Source of the DNA: an uncultured SAR116 cluster alpha proteobacterium
GTDB lineage: Bacteria > Pseudomonadota > Alphaproteobacteria > Puniceispirillales > Marisalimonadaceae
DNA: 46,655 nucleotides
Assembly (NCBI GenBank): GCA_902616005.1
Contig: CACMRG010000011.1
Span: forward strand, 1-46,655
Direction of reading: 5' to 3'
Shown: piece after piece, positions 34,980 through 44,360 of the stretch
How positions within the stretch are numbered: position 1 is the stretch's first letter
Layout: each line of letters starts with the position of its first letter
Translations under genes and position numbers: made by a program
The notes under the pieces: generated by a model
The model's input: the letters and a program-made list of their open reading frames with translations, nothing else
What the model was told of the DNA's origin: nothing
Databases searched by the model: none

Positions 34980-36308
34980 ATGAAATTAATAAATTTAAAG
35001 ACATTGGGTAGAATTGCAATTACAGGTTTAATTGCTTCTGTTCTACCTATGTCTGTGAATGCAAAAGATACCGTAAAAGTTGGTGTGGTGTCGTTTCTAA
35101 CAGGTCCAGCTGCAGGTCCATTTGGAACTCCAGCTAAACAGGGTGCTGAAATCGTCATTGACGCTATAAACTCGGGCACAATGCCAGCACCATATAATAC
35201 TAAGGGTTTTGCTGGCGCAACTATGAATCCAATATTTAGTGATGAATCTGGCGGTGGAACAAAACAAGTTGGATTATTTAGAGATTTTGTTCAAAAACAG
35301 AATGTTGATGCAATGATTGGATATATATCATCAGGAAATTGTATGGCTATTGGCCCCGTAGCTGATGAAGTAAAAATGCTTACAATTTTTAGTACTTGTG
35401 GAACTGAAAGACTATATGAAGAAAAACTCAGAAGTCATGTTTTTAGAACGCAAGGTAACGCTGTTGGTGATAGTTTAGCTGCAGCCAAATATATTGCAGA
35501 CGAATATTTTAAAGGAAAAGTGTCAACATCTGATAAAATGTATACAGGCATAAATCAAAATTATGCTTGGGGTCAAGACTCTTATAAGTTTTTTAAACTT
35601 GGAATGGCTCAGTATATGCCTAGTGCTGTAGGGTCAACCAAACCTCAGTTTCCAAAACTTTTTTCTGGTCAGTATGGATCAGAAATTTCTGCATTATCTC
35701 TCGATAAGGCTAAAATAGTTCATACTAGTTTTTGGAATGGTGACTTTGAAGCATTTATGCTTCAGGCACTTGTAAGAGGTTTTTTCCAAAAGAAAATCTT
35801 AGTGTCATCTGTTGGTGGATCAGGCGTGGACTCTCTCGACAAAAAGTTTCCTGATGGAGTTATTATGGGAACACGCGGTAATGTTGGTTTAATAGTTCGA
35901 AATGATACGACCCCATTAAACAAATGGTTTATTGATTCTTATAAAAAAAGATATGGTGCATATCCCCTTGGACCATCTTATCAATATGCAAGAGCTGTAA
36001 TGCTTTATAAAATTGGAATGGATAAAGCTGCCAAAGCTGCAGGAAAATTTCCTACACAAGATCAAGTTATTGCTGCAATGAAAGGTGTTACATTTGAGTC
36101 TTTTGCTGACACTATTGAAATGAAAAGAGGTGATGGCCATCAAGCTGTTCACTCTATCGCATACGGTGTTACAAAATACAATAAAGCAAAAGGTGAACCT
36201 GGAATTGAAAAGGTTATAAAATACTCAGCATCATGTATTTATCCACCAGCGGGCGCGATATCTCAAAAATGGGTAGAGTCTGGTATGCCTGGAAGAAAAT
36301 GTAACTAG
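34980..36308 (+). CDS. ABC transporter substrate-binding protein (branched-chain amino acid/LivK type)
   Basis: A 442-residue periplasmic binding protein of the Leu/Ile/Val-binding type. Residues 1-28 are a Sec signal peptide ending near V-N-A-K. The mature N-terminus V-K-V-G-V-V-S-F-L-T-G-P-A-A-G is the family start. It is somewhat longer than LivK. It captures an amide, amino acid or small aromatic acid for the permease genes that follow; such systems in catabolic islands often carry aromatic acids or urea-like compounds. AGGAGGAG at 34969-34976, 3 bases before the ATG, is the strongest ribosome site in the window. A strong hairpin follows the stop. Confidence 0.9.
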   Translation: MKLINLKTLGRIAITGLIASVLPMSVNAKDTVKVGVVSFLTGPAAGPFGTPAKQGAEIVIDAINSGTMPAPYNTKGFAGATMNPIFSDESGGGTKQVGLFRDFVQKQNVDAMIGYISSGNCMAIGPVADEVKMLTIFSTCGTERLYEEKLRSHVFRTQGNAVGDSLAAAKYIADEYFKGKVSTSDKMYTGINQNYAWGQDSYKFFKLGMAQYMPSAVGSTKPQFPKLFSGQYGSEISALSLDKAKIVHTSFWNGDFEAFMLQALVRGFFQKKILVSSVGGSGVDSLDKKFPDGVIMGTRGNVGLIVRNDTTPLNKWFIDSYKKRYGAYPLGPSYQYARAVMLYKIGMDKAAKAAGKFPTQDQVIAAMKGVTFESFADTIEMKRGDGHQAVHSIAYGVTKYNKAKGEPGIEKVIKYSASCIYPPAGAISQKWVESGMPGRKCN

Positions 36309-36322
36309 AATATCATCATTTT

Positions 36323-36348
36323 AGAGGAGAGTTTAGTCACTCTCCTCT
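36323..36348 (+). terminator. Strong hairpin between the binding-protein and permease genes (attenuator or 3'-end stabiliser)
   Basis: AGAGGAGAGT at 36323-36332 and its exact complement ACTCTCCTCT at 36339-36348 enclose a 6-base loop. The stem is 10 perfect pairs and unusually GC-rich for this region, followed by GATTTTC rather than a long U-run. It sits in the 60-base gap after the binding-protein stop. It probably causes partial termination or protects the upstream mRNA, so that binding protein exceeds permease. Confidence 0.7.
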
Positions 36349-36368
36349 GATTTTCAAAGCAGGAAATA

Positions 36369-37265
36369 ATGCAATTTTTAATAACAGTTCTTTTAGACGG
36401 CTTAATTTACGCTTCGTATTTATTTATTGTAAGTTTAGGCCTCACAATAACTTTTGGTGTAATGAAAATATTAAATGTAGCTCATGGTGGATTTTTTGCT
36501 TGGGGTGCATATCTAGCTTCAATTTCTATTATTTATTTAGGTGATAATGAATACAATTCATTCTTATATTACTTTGCTATTTTCCTATCAGCTATAATTG
36601 TAGGGCTTTTTTTTGGATATATAATAGAAAGATTTATTTTAAGAAAAATGTATAATGAAGATATTCATTTGATAGTACTTGCGACTTTTGGACTTTTTTG
36701 GATTCTTGAAGATCTAATATTACATGTATTTGGCGTTGACCCTCTTATGCCATATTACCCTGCGATGGAATTAGGTGGAATTGAACTTGGAGGAATTTTT
36801 CAAGGTGTTTATTCTCTTACACTTGCTGGACTTGCAATAATTGTCGCTTTTATTTGTTGGTATTTCCTTAAAAAAACAAAATATGGAAAAGTTCTTCAAT
36901 CAGTTATTTTTGATAGAGAAGTTAGTGTTTCTATGGGCATAAATGTAACAAAAGTTTATTTGATAACTTTTATTATAGGTGGAATGCTTGGAGCTCTAGG
37001 CGGTGCTTATATAGCTCCAACAATATCTGTATCACCTGGGTTTGCGATTGATGTAGTAGTTATGAGTTTTGCTGTTGTTGTTATTGGTGGGATGGGATCA
37101 GTTCCTGGTGCACTTATTGGATCTTTAATTGTTGGATTAGTTAGAGCATTTGCCGTCCATCAAGCACCAATCTTAGAGTTGTTCATAATATACGCAATTA
37201 TGGCTATAGTGCTGATAATTAAACCTGAAGGATTGTTTGCTCCTCCAAAACCAAGGAAAATATAA
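36369..37265 (+). CDS. livH: Branched-chain-type ABC transporter permease LivH
   Basis: A 298-residue permease with about eight membrane segments. The early T-F-G-V-M-K-I-L-N-V-A-H-G segment and the late V-V-V-I-G-G-M-G-S-V-P-G-A-L motif are characteristic of LivH. S-M-G-I-N-V-T-K marks the cytoplasmic coupling loop that meets the ATPases. It forms the channel with LivM. AGGAAA precedes the ATG, and the stop overlaps the livM start by one base. Confidence 0.92.
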   Translation: MQFLITVLLDGLIYASYLFIVSLGLTITFGVMKILNVAHGGFFAWGAYLASISIIYLGDNEYNSFLYYFAIFLSAIIVGLFFGYIIERFILRKMYNEDIHLIVLATFGLFWILEDLILHVFGVDPLMPYYPAMELGGIELGGIFQGVYSLTLAGLAIIVAFICWYFLKKTKYGKVLQSVIFDREVSVSMGINVTKVYLITFIIGGMLGALGGAYIAPTISVSPGFAIDVVVMSFAVVVIGGMGSVPGALIGSLIVGLVRAFAVHQAPILELFIIYAIMAIVLIIKPEGLFAPPKPRKI

Positions 37266-38221
37266 TGTTTAAAGGTATTTTAAAAGAACAAACAATACAG
37301 GTCGGTATAGGATTTGTCTTTATAGTTGTATTATTAGGAACATTTATTTTGCCAGAATGGATGTCAAATAATTTTATGTATGGTTTGTCTAGGGGTTTAG
37401 CTGTTCTAGGATTGATGATCTTGTGGAGAACAAATTTGGTATCCTTTGGACACGCCTTATATTATGGATTTGGCGCATACGCCGTTGCAATGGCACAAAA
37501 ATATTTAGGAGTAACGGACGTTTTTTTGAGAATTATTATAGCAATAACAGCAGCAGGAATACTAGGATTTGTTCTTGGATTTATTCTTAGAAGATACAGA
37601 GAAATATTTTTTGCAATGTTGTCTTTAGCTTTTTCCATGGTTTTATATGGGCTTCTTGCTAAAGCAGAATTTTTAGGTTCAACAGATGGAATGTCGATCT
37701 CTCCTTCGACAATGTTTGGTTTTGAACTTGGTAGATTTGGTCTTTTCTACTTTATTGGGTTCGTGGTTATATTGTCTTTAATATTTGCACATGCATATTT
37801 AAGGTCGAGCTTAGGACATTTGACAACAGCAATTATGGATAATGAAATTAGAGTTGAATATTTAGGATATTCAGTAGAAAAAGCAATTCATATAAAATAT
37901 GTTATTTCTGCTTGTTTAGCTGGAGGTGCTGGCGGTCTTATGGCCGCAGCTCTTGGTCAAGTTGACCCTGACTCTATGGTCTTATGGAGTGTATCTGGTG
38001 AATTAGTTTTCGTTACAATAATGGCTGGCTTAGGCAATATTCTAGCTCCATTTGTTGGAGCAATATTTTTTGAATTTATCAGGACATATGCTTATGAGTT
38101 TGCACCTCAAGCATGGCAAATGATTATTGGAGGAACATTACTAGCTATAATTTTCTTTCTACCTGGAGGCTTGTGGTCATTATTTCAAAAAATAAACCCT
38201 TTTAAGAAAGAAAAAAAGTAA
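37265..38221 (+). CDS. livM: Branched-chain-type ABC transporter permease LivM
   Basis: A 318-residue permease. The motifs N-L-V-S-F-G-H-A-L-Y-Y-G-F-G-A-Y, F-F-A-M-L-S-L-A-F-S-M and G-S-T-D-G-M-S in the middle are those of LivM. A-G-L-G-N-I-L-A-P-F-V-G-A is the late loop. The protein ends in a Lys-rich tail. It pairs with LivH, and one base separates its stop from the livG start. Confidence 0.92.
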   Translation: MFKGILKEQTIQVGIGFVFIVVLLGTFILPEWMSNNFMYGLSRGLAVLGLMILWRTNLVSFGHALYYGFGAYAVAMAQKYLGVTDVFLRIIIAITAAGILGFVLGFILRRYREIFFAMLSLAFSMVLYGLLAKAEFLGSTDGMSISPSTMFGFELGRFGLFYFIGFVVILSLIFAHAYLRSSLGHLTTAIMDNEIRVEYLGYSVEKAIHIKYVISACLAGGAGGLMAAALGQVDPDSMVLWSVSGELVFVTIMAGLGNILAPFVGAIFFEFIRTYAYEFAPQAWQMIIGGTLLAIIFFLPGGLWSLFQKINPFKKEKK

Positions 38222-38222
38222 A

Positions 38223-38969
38223 ATGGCTATAAATGAGATTTTGAAAACTACCAATCTTCAAAAATCTTTCTCGGGAATTATTGCGGCTGAAGATATTAAT
38301 ATTTCCGTTAAAGAAGGAGAAATAATTGGTATCATTGGTGCAAATGGTGCAGGTAAAACAGTTTTTGTAAATATGATAACTGGGTATTTAAAACCAACAA
38401 GCGGCACAATTGAATTTAAAGGCAATAACATAACTGGAATAAAACCAAGAGAAGCCACACATATTGGTGTTTGTAGATCATTTCAAGTTAGTCAAGTTTT
38501 TATGTCTATGACAGTTAAACAAAACTTGATGATTGCAATGTCATTAGCCAAAAAAAGTGGGTCTCAACTTCTTAAGCCAATAGATGATGAAATTTTATCT
38601 AAAGAATGTGATAAAATTTTAAAACAGTACAATATTATCAAACAAAAAGATCTTATTGTGAGTACCCTATCTCAAGGTATGAGAAAATTACTTGATATAG
38701 CCATGGCAGTTGTAGGTGAACCCAAAATTTTACTTCTGGATGAGCCAACATCAGGTGTATCTGTAGAGGAAAAATTTGGAATAATGGATATTGTCATTTC
38801 TGCTCTTAAAAAAAGTGGTACAACCGTCCTTTTTGTAGAACACGACATGGAGATTGTTGAGAGGTATGTTGATAGAGTTATGGCTTTTTATCAAGGCCAA
38901 ATAATCTGTGATGCACCCCCAAAACAAGCTTTAAAAGACAAAAAAGTAATTCAATATGTTTTAGGTTAA
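38223..38969 (+). CDS. livG: Branched-chain-type ABC transporter ATPase LivG
   Basis: A 248-residue ATPase. Walker A is G-A-N-G-A-G-K-T-V near residues 37-45, with Val where the second Thr is usual. The Q-loop region reads C-R-S-F-Q-V-S-Q-V-F. The signature is L-S-Q-G, Walker B is I-L-L-L-D-E-P-T-S-G, and the switch segment V-E-H-D-M-E is intact. It powers import together with LivF. The gene follows livM by one base and precedes livF by 14. Confidence 0.92.
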   Translation: MAINEILKTTNLQKSFSGIIAAEDINISVKEGEIIGIIGANGAGKTVFVNMITGYLKPTSGTIEFKGNNITGIKPREATHIGVCRSFQVSQVFMSMTVKQNLMIAMSLAKKSGSQLLKPIDDEILSKECDKILKQYNIIKQKDLIVSTLSQGMRKLLDIAMAVVGEPKILLLDEPTSGVSVEEKFGIMDIVISALKKSGTTVLFVEHDMEIVERYVDRVMAFYQGQIICDAPPKQALKDKKVIQYVLG

Positions 38970-38983
38970 ATTAGGATATTATA

Positions 38984-39628
38984 ATGTTATCACTTAATAA
39001 AATTAATGTAGATATTGGTCCAGTTGGAATTTTAAAAAATGCATCTCTTAATCTAAGTCAAGGGGAAATGATTGGTTTAATTGGAAGAAATGGTGCAGGT
39101 AAAACTACGTTGCTCAAAACTATTATGGGTATACTAAAAACAAAATCTGGAGAAATAAATTTCGAAAATGAAGATTTAGTTGCTCTTCCTTCTGAAAAAA
39201 GAGCCCAGATGTTAATAGGTTATATGCCTGAAGATAGAAGGTTAATACCTTCTATGTCGTCTGAAGAAAATATAATGATACCAGTATGGGCAGTTGGACT
39301 AGATGATTGGAATGAAAGACTTCAATGGATATATAAAATCATTCCAGAAGCTAAAGATTTAAAAGATAGACCTTCAACAAGTTTATCTGGTGGACAACAA
39401 AAATTAATAGCTTTATCAAGAGCTCTTATGGTGGGTAGGAAATTATTATTATTAGACGAACCTACTGAAGGTATAGCACCCGCACTAACAAAAAGAATTA
39501 TTGAAATCTTAAATAATTTAAAAAAACAAGGCGTTACTACTTTAGTTGCTGAAAGTAATGAAAAACATTATGAAAAAATGCTAGACCAAACATACATAAT
39601 TGAACGCGGAGAAATTAAAAAAAAATAA
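38984..39628 (+). CDS. livF: Branched-chain-type ABC transporter ATPase LivF
   Basis: A 214-residue ATPase, somewhat shorter than the usual 230-240. Walker A is G-R-N-G-A-G-K-T-T, the Q-loop region G-Y-M-P-E-D-R-R-L-I-P, the signature L-S-G-G-Q-Q, and Walker B L-L-L-L-D-E-P-T-E-G-I-A-P. The switch segment reads V-A-E-S-N where LivF usually has V-E-Q-N. The P-E-D-R-R segment is common in transporters of this type outside classic LIV. It ends with a Lys-rich tail and completes the importer. Confidence 0.9.
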   Translation: MLSLNKINVDIGPVGILKNASLNLSQGEMIGLIGRNGAGKTTLLKTIMGILKTKSGEINFENEDLVALPSEKRAQMLIGYMPEDRRLIPSMSSEENIMIPVWAVGLDDWNERLQWIYKIIPEAKDLKDRPSTSLSGGQQKLIALSRALMVGRKLLLLDEPTEGIAPALTKRIIEILNNLKKQGVTTLVAESNEKHYEKMLDQTYIIERGEIKKK

Positions 39629-39649
39629 TATAACACTGAAAAATTTTAT

Positions 39650-40156
39650 ATGAAAATCTATAATGATGACAATAGGTTAAAAATAAGTTTCAAACTCAAT
39701 AATGAATTAATACAAAAACAAGTAAAGCCTAGACAACTCTTAAGTGATTTCTTGAGATTTGATTGTGGCATGACCGGTACTCATGTTGGATGTGAACATG
39801 GTATTTGTGGAGCATGTACAATATTGTTTAATAATGAACCTGTAAGATCTTGTTTAATGCTTGCTCCTCAAATAGATGAAGGTGAAATAACTACAGTTGA
39901 AGGTATTTCAGAAAATAATAAATACGATGATTTAAGAGAGGCATTTAAAAAATATCATGCTCTTCAATGTGGCTATTGTACCCCTGGCTTTATAACAACA
40001 ATAGTCTACCTTTTAGAAAAAAAACAATTTCTAAAAGAAGAAGAAATTAGAAAAAAATTAAGTGGTAATATTTGTAGATGTACCGGTTATACTGGCATAG
40101 TCAAAGCAGTTGAAGAAGTAATTTTAAATCGGTTCAAACGATCAAAAAATGATTGA
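39650..40156 (+). CDS. Molybdenum hydroxylase 2Fe-2S subunit (CoxS type)
   Basis: A 168-residue small subunit of the xanthine dehydrogenase family, of normal length. Cluster one is bound by C48, C53, C56 and C68, cluster two by C107, C110, C142 and C144 (N-I-C-R-C-T-G-Y). It relays electrons from the molybdenum site of the large subunit at 44361 to an FAD subunit that is not in the window. The gene is 21 bases after livF and overlaps the next CoA ligase by 8 bases. Confidence 0.92.
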   Translation: MKIYNDDNRLKISFKLNNELIQKQVKPRQLLSDFLRFDCGMTGTHVGCEHGICGACTILFNNEPVRSCLMLAPQIDEGEITTVEGISENNKYDDLREAFKKYHALQCGYCTPGFITTIVYLLEKKQFLKEEEIRKKLSGNICRCTGYTGIVKAVEEVILNRFKRSKND

Positions 40157-41672
40157 TTTAGGCACAACTTTTCTATCTTCAGTTGATCGTTGTCCTCAAG
40201 CTATAGCAATTACTTATGAAAACAAAAGTCTCAATTATTCTAATTGGCTAGTTAAAATTTCAAGTTTAGCAATCTGTTTAAAAAAAATGGGGCTACGAAA
40301 AGGCGATAAGTTAATGACCCTTTTACCAAATACCTTTGAGGCATGTACAATTCACTGGGCATGCCAACTAGTTGGAATTATTATAGTTCCTATCAATTGG
40401 AGAGTAAAATCTGAAGAAATATTTTTTTTTTTAAACAACTCAAAATCAAAATGTATAATATTTGACGATTTTTCAGAAAAAGAAATAAAATCATCAAATT
40501 TATCAAATTCTATTATAAAAATTTCTACGTCGTCACAAACTTCAAGTTATGAAAATTTTAAAAGTTTAATAAAATTGAAGAAGATATATGAAACATCAGA
40601 ATCTAATTATAAAGATTGTTCAATTATTCTATATACCTCAGGTACAACAGGAAACCCAAAAGGTGTTCCAAGATCTCATTTTGCAGAAAGAAGTTCTGCG
40701 ATAGCACACATTGCACAGAATAAATATGAAAGATATGAGTCTACATTAGGTGTAATGCCCTTATACCACACGATGGGTGTGAGGTCTTTATTATCAATGA
40801 CACTATTAAATGGTAACTTTGTCGCTCAATCTAAATATAATCCTAGAGAAGCTATAGATTTAATTAATAAAAATAATATTTCATCTTTATATTTAGTCCC
40901 TACCCTTTATCATGATTTGATAAATTCGTCCTACTTTAAAAAAGAAAAAATGCAGACATGTCATAAGCTAGGATTTGCTGGAGCACCTATGACAGACGGA
41001 TTAATAAAAAAAATTAAGCAAAACTTTTCAGCTACACAATTGGTTAATCATTATGGATCTTCTGAAATTTATACTTTTACAATAGAACCCAATGCATTAC
41101 ATAAACCTGGGTCTGCCGGAAAGGCAGGTATCAACCAAAACATAAGAGTCATCAAAATAAATTCTAAAAATATAAATGCTAAAACAAAAACTAATGAAGA
41201 AGGCGAAATCATTGCTTATATAAAAAATGATGAAGCTTTTGAAGGTTATTTAAAAAGACCTGATGCTGATGAAAGTTCAATTATTAATGATTGGTACTTC
41301 ACAAAAGATACAGGGTATTTTGATAAAGAAGGTGATTTATACGTAACTGGAAGAGTTGATGATATGATAATTACTGGTGGTGAAAATGTTTTTCCAATAG
41401 AAATAGAGAATGTTATTTCACTACATCCTGACGTTAATGAAGTAGTAATTGTTGGACTTAAAGATGCAAAATGGGGCCAAAAAGTTACTGCCTTTATCAA
41501 AAGTAATAAAAAAATTAATTTTAATGAATTAGATGAATTTTGTAAAAATTCAGATTTATCTAATTTTAAAAGACCAAAAGCTTATGTTTTTATAAAAGAG
41601 ATACCAAAATCTCCTACAGGTAAAATTTTAAGAAGAAAAATTCTATCTGGCGAATATGAACTAGACAATTAA
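40149..41672 (+). CDS. Acyl/aryl-CoA synthetase (AMP-forming)
   Basis: A 507-residue adenylate-forming ligase. Motifs are I-L-Y-T-S-G-T-T-G-N-P-K-G, H-Y-G-S-S-E-I-Y, Y-F-T-K-D-T-G-Y, T-G-R-V-D-D-M-I-I-T-G-G-E-N-V-F-P and the C-terminal S-P-T-G-K-I-L-R-R-K with the catalytic Lys. It resembles ligases for small aromatic or short carboxylates. It sits between the 2Fe-2S and Mo subunit genes, which suggests that the hydroxylase acts on the CoA ester this enzyme makes, as in 2-furoyl-CoA or 4-hydroxybenzoyl-CoA metabolism. Confidence 0.88.
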   Translation: MIDLGTTFLSSVDRCPQAIAITYENKSLNYSNWLVKISSLAICLKKMGLRKGDKLMTLLPNTFEACTIHWACQLVGIIIVPINWRVKSEEIFFFLNNSKSKCIIFDDFSEKEIKSSNLSNSIIKISTSSQTSSYENFKSLIKLKKIYETSESNYKDCSIILYTSGTTGNPKGVPRSHFAERSSAIAHIAQNKYERYESTLGVMPLYHTMGVRSLLSMTLLNGNFVAQSKYNPREAIDLINKNNISSLYLVPTLYHDLINSSYFKKEKMQTCHKLGFAGAPMTDGLIKKIKQNFSATQLVNHYGSSEIYTFTIEPNALHKPGSAGKAGINQNIRVIKINSKNINAKTKTNEEGEIIAYIKNDEAFEGYLKRPDADESSIINDWYFTKDTGYFDKEGDLYVTGRVDDMIITGGENVFPIEIENVISLHPDVNEVVIVGLKDAKWGQKVTAFIKSNKKINFNELDEFCKNSDLSNFKRPKAYVFIKEIPKSPTGKILRRKILSGEYELDN

Positions 41673-41696
41673 ATTCAAAAATATAATACTCTTAAT

Positions 41697-42083
41697 ATGA
41701 ATAGAAAACCTCACATTGAATTTGAAATGGTATCTAATGAAAATGGTTGGGAAACACCTTTTGGATATCCAAAAGGAATTAAACAAAAAATCTTAGCTTC
41801 TGATATTAACGAAAATACTAAAACAGGAAGCAGATCAAGGTTACTGAGATTTGATCCTGGTGTTTATACAAAAGAACCATTTGTACATGATCATTGGGAA
41901 GAAGTTTTTTTAGTCTCTGGTGACTTGATTGTTGGTAACGATAAAAACGGCAATGGCGGAAACTCATTCAATACATCAACTTATGCTTGCAGACCTCCTG
42001 GAGTTTATCATGGGCCGTTTAAATCTGAAAAAGGCTGTACTTTATTTGAATTACATTATTATAAAACTGATGAGGATTTTTAA
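41697..42083 (+). CDS. Cupin-domain protein
   Basis: A 128-residue single-domain cupin. The metal motif is H64-x-H66 with E68 or E69 (F-V-H-D-H-W-E-E-V-F) and the second motif contributes H105 (R-P-P-G-V-Y-H-G-P-F). Residues around H105 match ChrR-like/cupin_7 members. It could be a small dioxygenase, isomerase or ligand-binding accessory. The stop overlaps the start of the HpaB-family gene by one base, so they are likely functionally linked. Confidence 0.8.
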   Translation: MNRKPHIEFEMVSNENGWETPFGYPKGIKQKILASDINENTKTGSRSRLLRFDPGVYTKEPFVHDHWEEVFLVSGDLIVGNDKNGNGGNSFNTSTYACRPPGVYHGPFKSEKGCTLFELHYYKTDEDF

Positions 42084-43558
42084 TGATTAAAACAGGAAAA
42101 GATCATCTAGAACAATTACAAGATGGAAGAATAGTATATATTGGAGATGAAAAGGTCTCTGATGTAACAAAACACCCATCTTTAAAAAGAGCAGCTAAAA
42201 CTGTTGCTCAATTGTATGATTTAAAACATACAAAAGAACATAAAAACGATCTAACCTACGAAGAAAATGGAGACACATTTTCAACATGGTTTATACAAGC
42301 CAAAAACAAAGATGACTTAAGAAAACGTTCAAAAGCTCACAAAATTATAGCTGACCATACTTCAGGAATGATGGGAAGATCAATGGATCATGTTGCTAGT
42401 TTTGTGACTGGCATGTCAACTAGTACAGATATATTTGATAATGAAAAATATAAATTCAGTAAAAACTTACTAAATTATTATGAATATATGAAAAAAAATG
42501 ATGTATTTGCGTCATATGCTGTTGTCCCTCCTCAAGCGGCAAGAAATCCTGATTTTTATCAAAAAAGAAATTTGCCAATTCCAACATTATCTGTAGTTTC
42601 TGAAAATGATAAAGGAGTAGTTGTATCAGGCATGAAAATGCTTGCAACAAGTGCAATCTTCGCAAATGAAATTTGGATTGGAAATTTAATACCTTTAGCA
42701 CCTGATCAAGTAAAACAATCAATAACCTGTGCGATACCGTGTAATTCAAATGGATTATCCTTGTGGATGAGACAACCTCTTTCTAATCATTATGATAATC
42801 AATTTGATGCACCTTTATCTTGGAACCAAGACGAAACTGATGTTCTTGTGATGTGTGATAAAGTTTTGGTGCCATGGGAAAGAATATTTGTAAAAGATGA
42901 TGCGATACAAGCAAGAGAAATATATTTTAAAACTCCCGCACATTGTTATGGAAATCATCAATCTAACGTTAGATATTGGTCAAAAATGGAATTAATTGTT
43001 GGTCTTTGTTATAAAGTTGCAAAAGCAACTGGTGCAGATGAAGTTCCAGCTGTAAGAGAAACTTTAGGAAAAATGTCAGCATTAGAATCCACTCTTTCTG
43101 GAATGATTTATGGACAAATAGAAAATGCTGAAAATTGGCCAAAAAATTTTAAAACATTTAATAGACGTATTATGTATGCAGCCTTAAATTTTTGTACTGA
43201 TAATTACTCGATGATTATTGATGAATTAAGAACTTTATGCGGCGGTGGCGTGTTTCAAATGCCTGCAAGTATTAAAGTCATGAAAAATAAAGAACTATTA
43301 AATGACTTTGAGACTTATTTCCAAACACCTCAAATGAATGCTTTAGATAGAATGAAACTATTTAAATTAGCTTGGGATGTTGTTGGTTCAGAATTCGCTG
43401 GAAGACAACTTCAATATGAAAAATTTTATGCTGGTGCTTCATTTATCATTAGAAATCATAATTTTAGAGAAACACCTTGGAATCATTTTGAAGAAGTAGT
43501 TGATAAAGTAATGAGTAAATACGATGTACCAATAAAGCACGATAAAGCTGCAGAATAA
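42083..43558 (+). CDS. HpaB-family flavin-dependent monooxygenase
   Basis: A 491-residue member of the 4-hydroxyphenylacetate 3-hydroxylase large-component family. Conserved stretches are L-Q-D-G-R-I-V-Y-I-G near the N-terminus, H-P-S-L-K-R-A-A and V-A-Q-L-Y-D-L next, M-M-G-R-S-M-D-H-V-A around residues 93-102, V-S-G-M-K-M-L-A-T-S, V-P-W-E-R-I-F-V and W-D-V-V-G-S-E-F-A-G-R. The 4-hydroxybutyryl-CoA dehydratase branch is excluded because its C-x3-C cluster motif is missing. It should oxygenate an aromatic or heteroaromatic ring with reduced flavin from a separate reductase. No reductase gene is next to it; one of suitable family is at 4294. Confidence 0.87.
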   Translation: MIKTGKDHLEQLQDGRIVYIGDEKVSDVTKHPSLKRAAKTVAQLYDLKHTKEHKNDLTYEENGDTFSTWFIQAKNKDDLRKRSKAHKIIADHTSGMMGRSMDHVASFVTGMSTSTDIFDNEKYKFSKNLLNYYEYMKKNDVFASYAVVPPQAARNPDFYQKRNLPIPTLSVVSENDKGVVVSGMKMLATSAIFANEIWIGNLIPLAPDQVKQSITCAIPCNSNGLSLWMRQPLSNHYDNQFDAPLSWNQDETDVLVMCDKVLVPWERIFVKDDAIQAREIYFKTPAHCYGNHQSNVRYWSKMELIVGLCYKVAKATGADEVPAVRETLGKMSALESTLSGMIYGQIENAENWPKNFKTFNRRIMYAALNFCTDNYSMIIDELRTLCGGGVFQMPASIKVMKNKELLNDFETYFQTPQMNALDRMKLFKLAWDVVGSEFAGRQLQYEKFYAGASFIIRNHNFRETPWNHFEEVVDKVMSKYDVPIKHDKAAE

Positions 43559-43575
43559 TTTTACAGAGGTATATT

Positions 43576-44355
43576 GTGGAAATATCAAAATTTGACGGAT
43601 TTAGAGTAGAAATTGATGAAAGTAATCATCGAGCTGACATAGTTTTGTCAAGACCTCCTTTGAATGTAGTTTTATTTTCTCAAAGAAAAGTTATGGCAAA
43701 TCAATTTTATGAAATTGATAAAAATGAAAATATAAGAGTTATAGTTTTAAGAGCGGATGGTAATAACTTTTCGTCAGGCGGAAATATTTCTGGCTTTCTT
43801 GACGAGACGCCTGAAGACTTATCAATGTTAGCACAAAATGTAATGACACCTGAAAAAATTAAAAAACCTGTCATTGCAGCAATACAAGGATATTGTTTTG
43901 GCGTTGGGTTTGAGTTTTCTCTAGCTTGTGATTTTAGAATAGTTACAAAAGATTCACAATTATCATTACCTGAAATGAAAATTGGAATGATCCCTGGTTC
44001 TGGAGGATCTGCAAGATTAGCTAAAATGATTGGGATTTCAAGAACTAAGAATATGATTATGCGTGGAAAAAGACTGTCTGGTGAAGAAGCTTTTCAATTA
44101 GGAATTGCTTGTGAAGTTGTAGAAAAATCTGAACTTGAAAATATGACAAAAAAAATTGTTAAAGAACTTCTAAGTGTATCTCCATTAGCTCAGAGAACAA
44201 TCAAATCTGTTTTAAATGCGACACAAAATGCAACACTTCATACTTCTATAGATTTAGAGGGAGAAGCTTATGGAAGACTTAGAAGTTCAAATGATTTTAA
44301 AGAAGGAGTTATAAGTTTTTCTGAAAAAAGGCCTCCCTCCTATAAAGGTAATTAA
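43576..44355 (+). CDS. Enoyl-CoA hydratase/isomerase family protein
   Basis: A 259-residue crotonase. The oxyanion-hole segments are N-F-S-S-G-G-N at 64-70 and G-Y-C-F-G-V-G-F-E at 105-113. Both catalytic Glu positions of hydratases are kept, E113 and E133 (L-P-E-M-K-I-G-M-I-P-G). Some similarity to dienoyl-CoA hydratases of aromatic catabolism is apparent. The start is a GTG at 43576 with AGAGGT 5 bases upstream. It lies between the monooxygenase and Mo subunit genes and would hydrate an unsaturated or ring CoA ester. Confidence 0.88.
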   Translation: MEISKFDGFRVEIDESNHRADIVLSRPPLNVVLFSQRKVMANQFYEIDKNENIRVIVLRADGNNFSSGGNISGFLDETPEDLSMLAQNVMTPEKIKKPVIAAIQGYCFGVGFEFSLACDFRIVTKDSQLSLPEMKIGMIPGSGGSARLAKMIGISRTKNMIMRGKRLSGEEAFQLGIACEVVEKSELENMTKKIVKELLSVSPLAQRTIKSVLNATQNATLHTSIDLEGEAYGRLRSSNDFKEGVISFSEKRPPSYKGN

Positions 44356-44360
44356 ATTCT

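Noticed and set aside
42083-43558. 4-Hydroxybutyryl-CoA dehydratase / vinylacetyl-CoA isomerase
   Set aside because: That enzyme shares the HpaB fold but needs Cys and His ligands for a 4Fe-4S cluster, including a C-x3-C around residues 99-103. Those are absent here, and the N-terminal blocks match HpaB monooxygenases.
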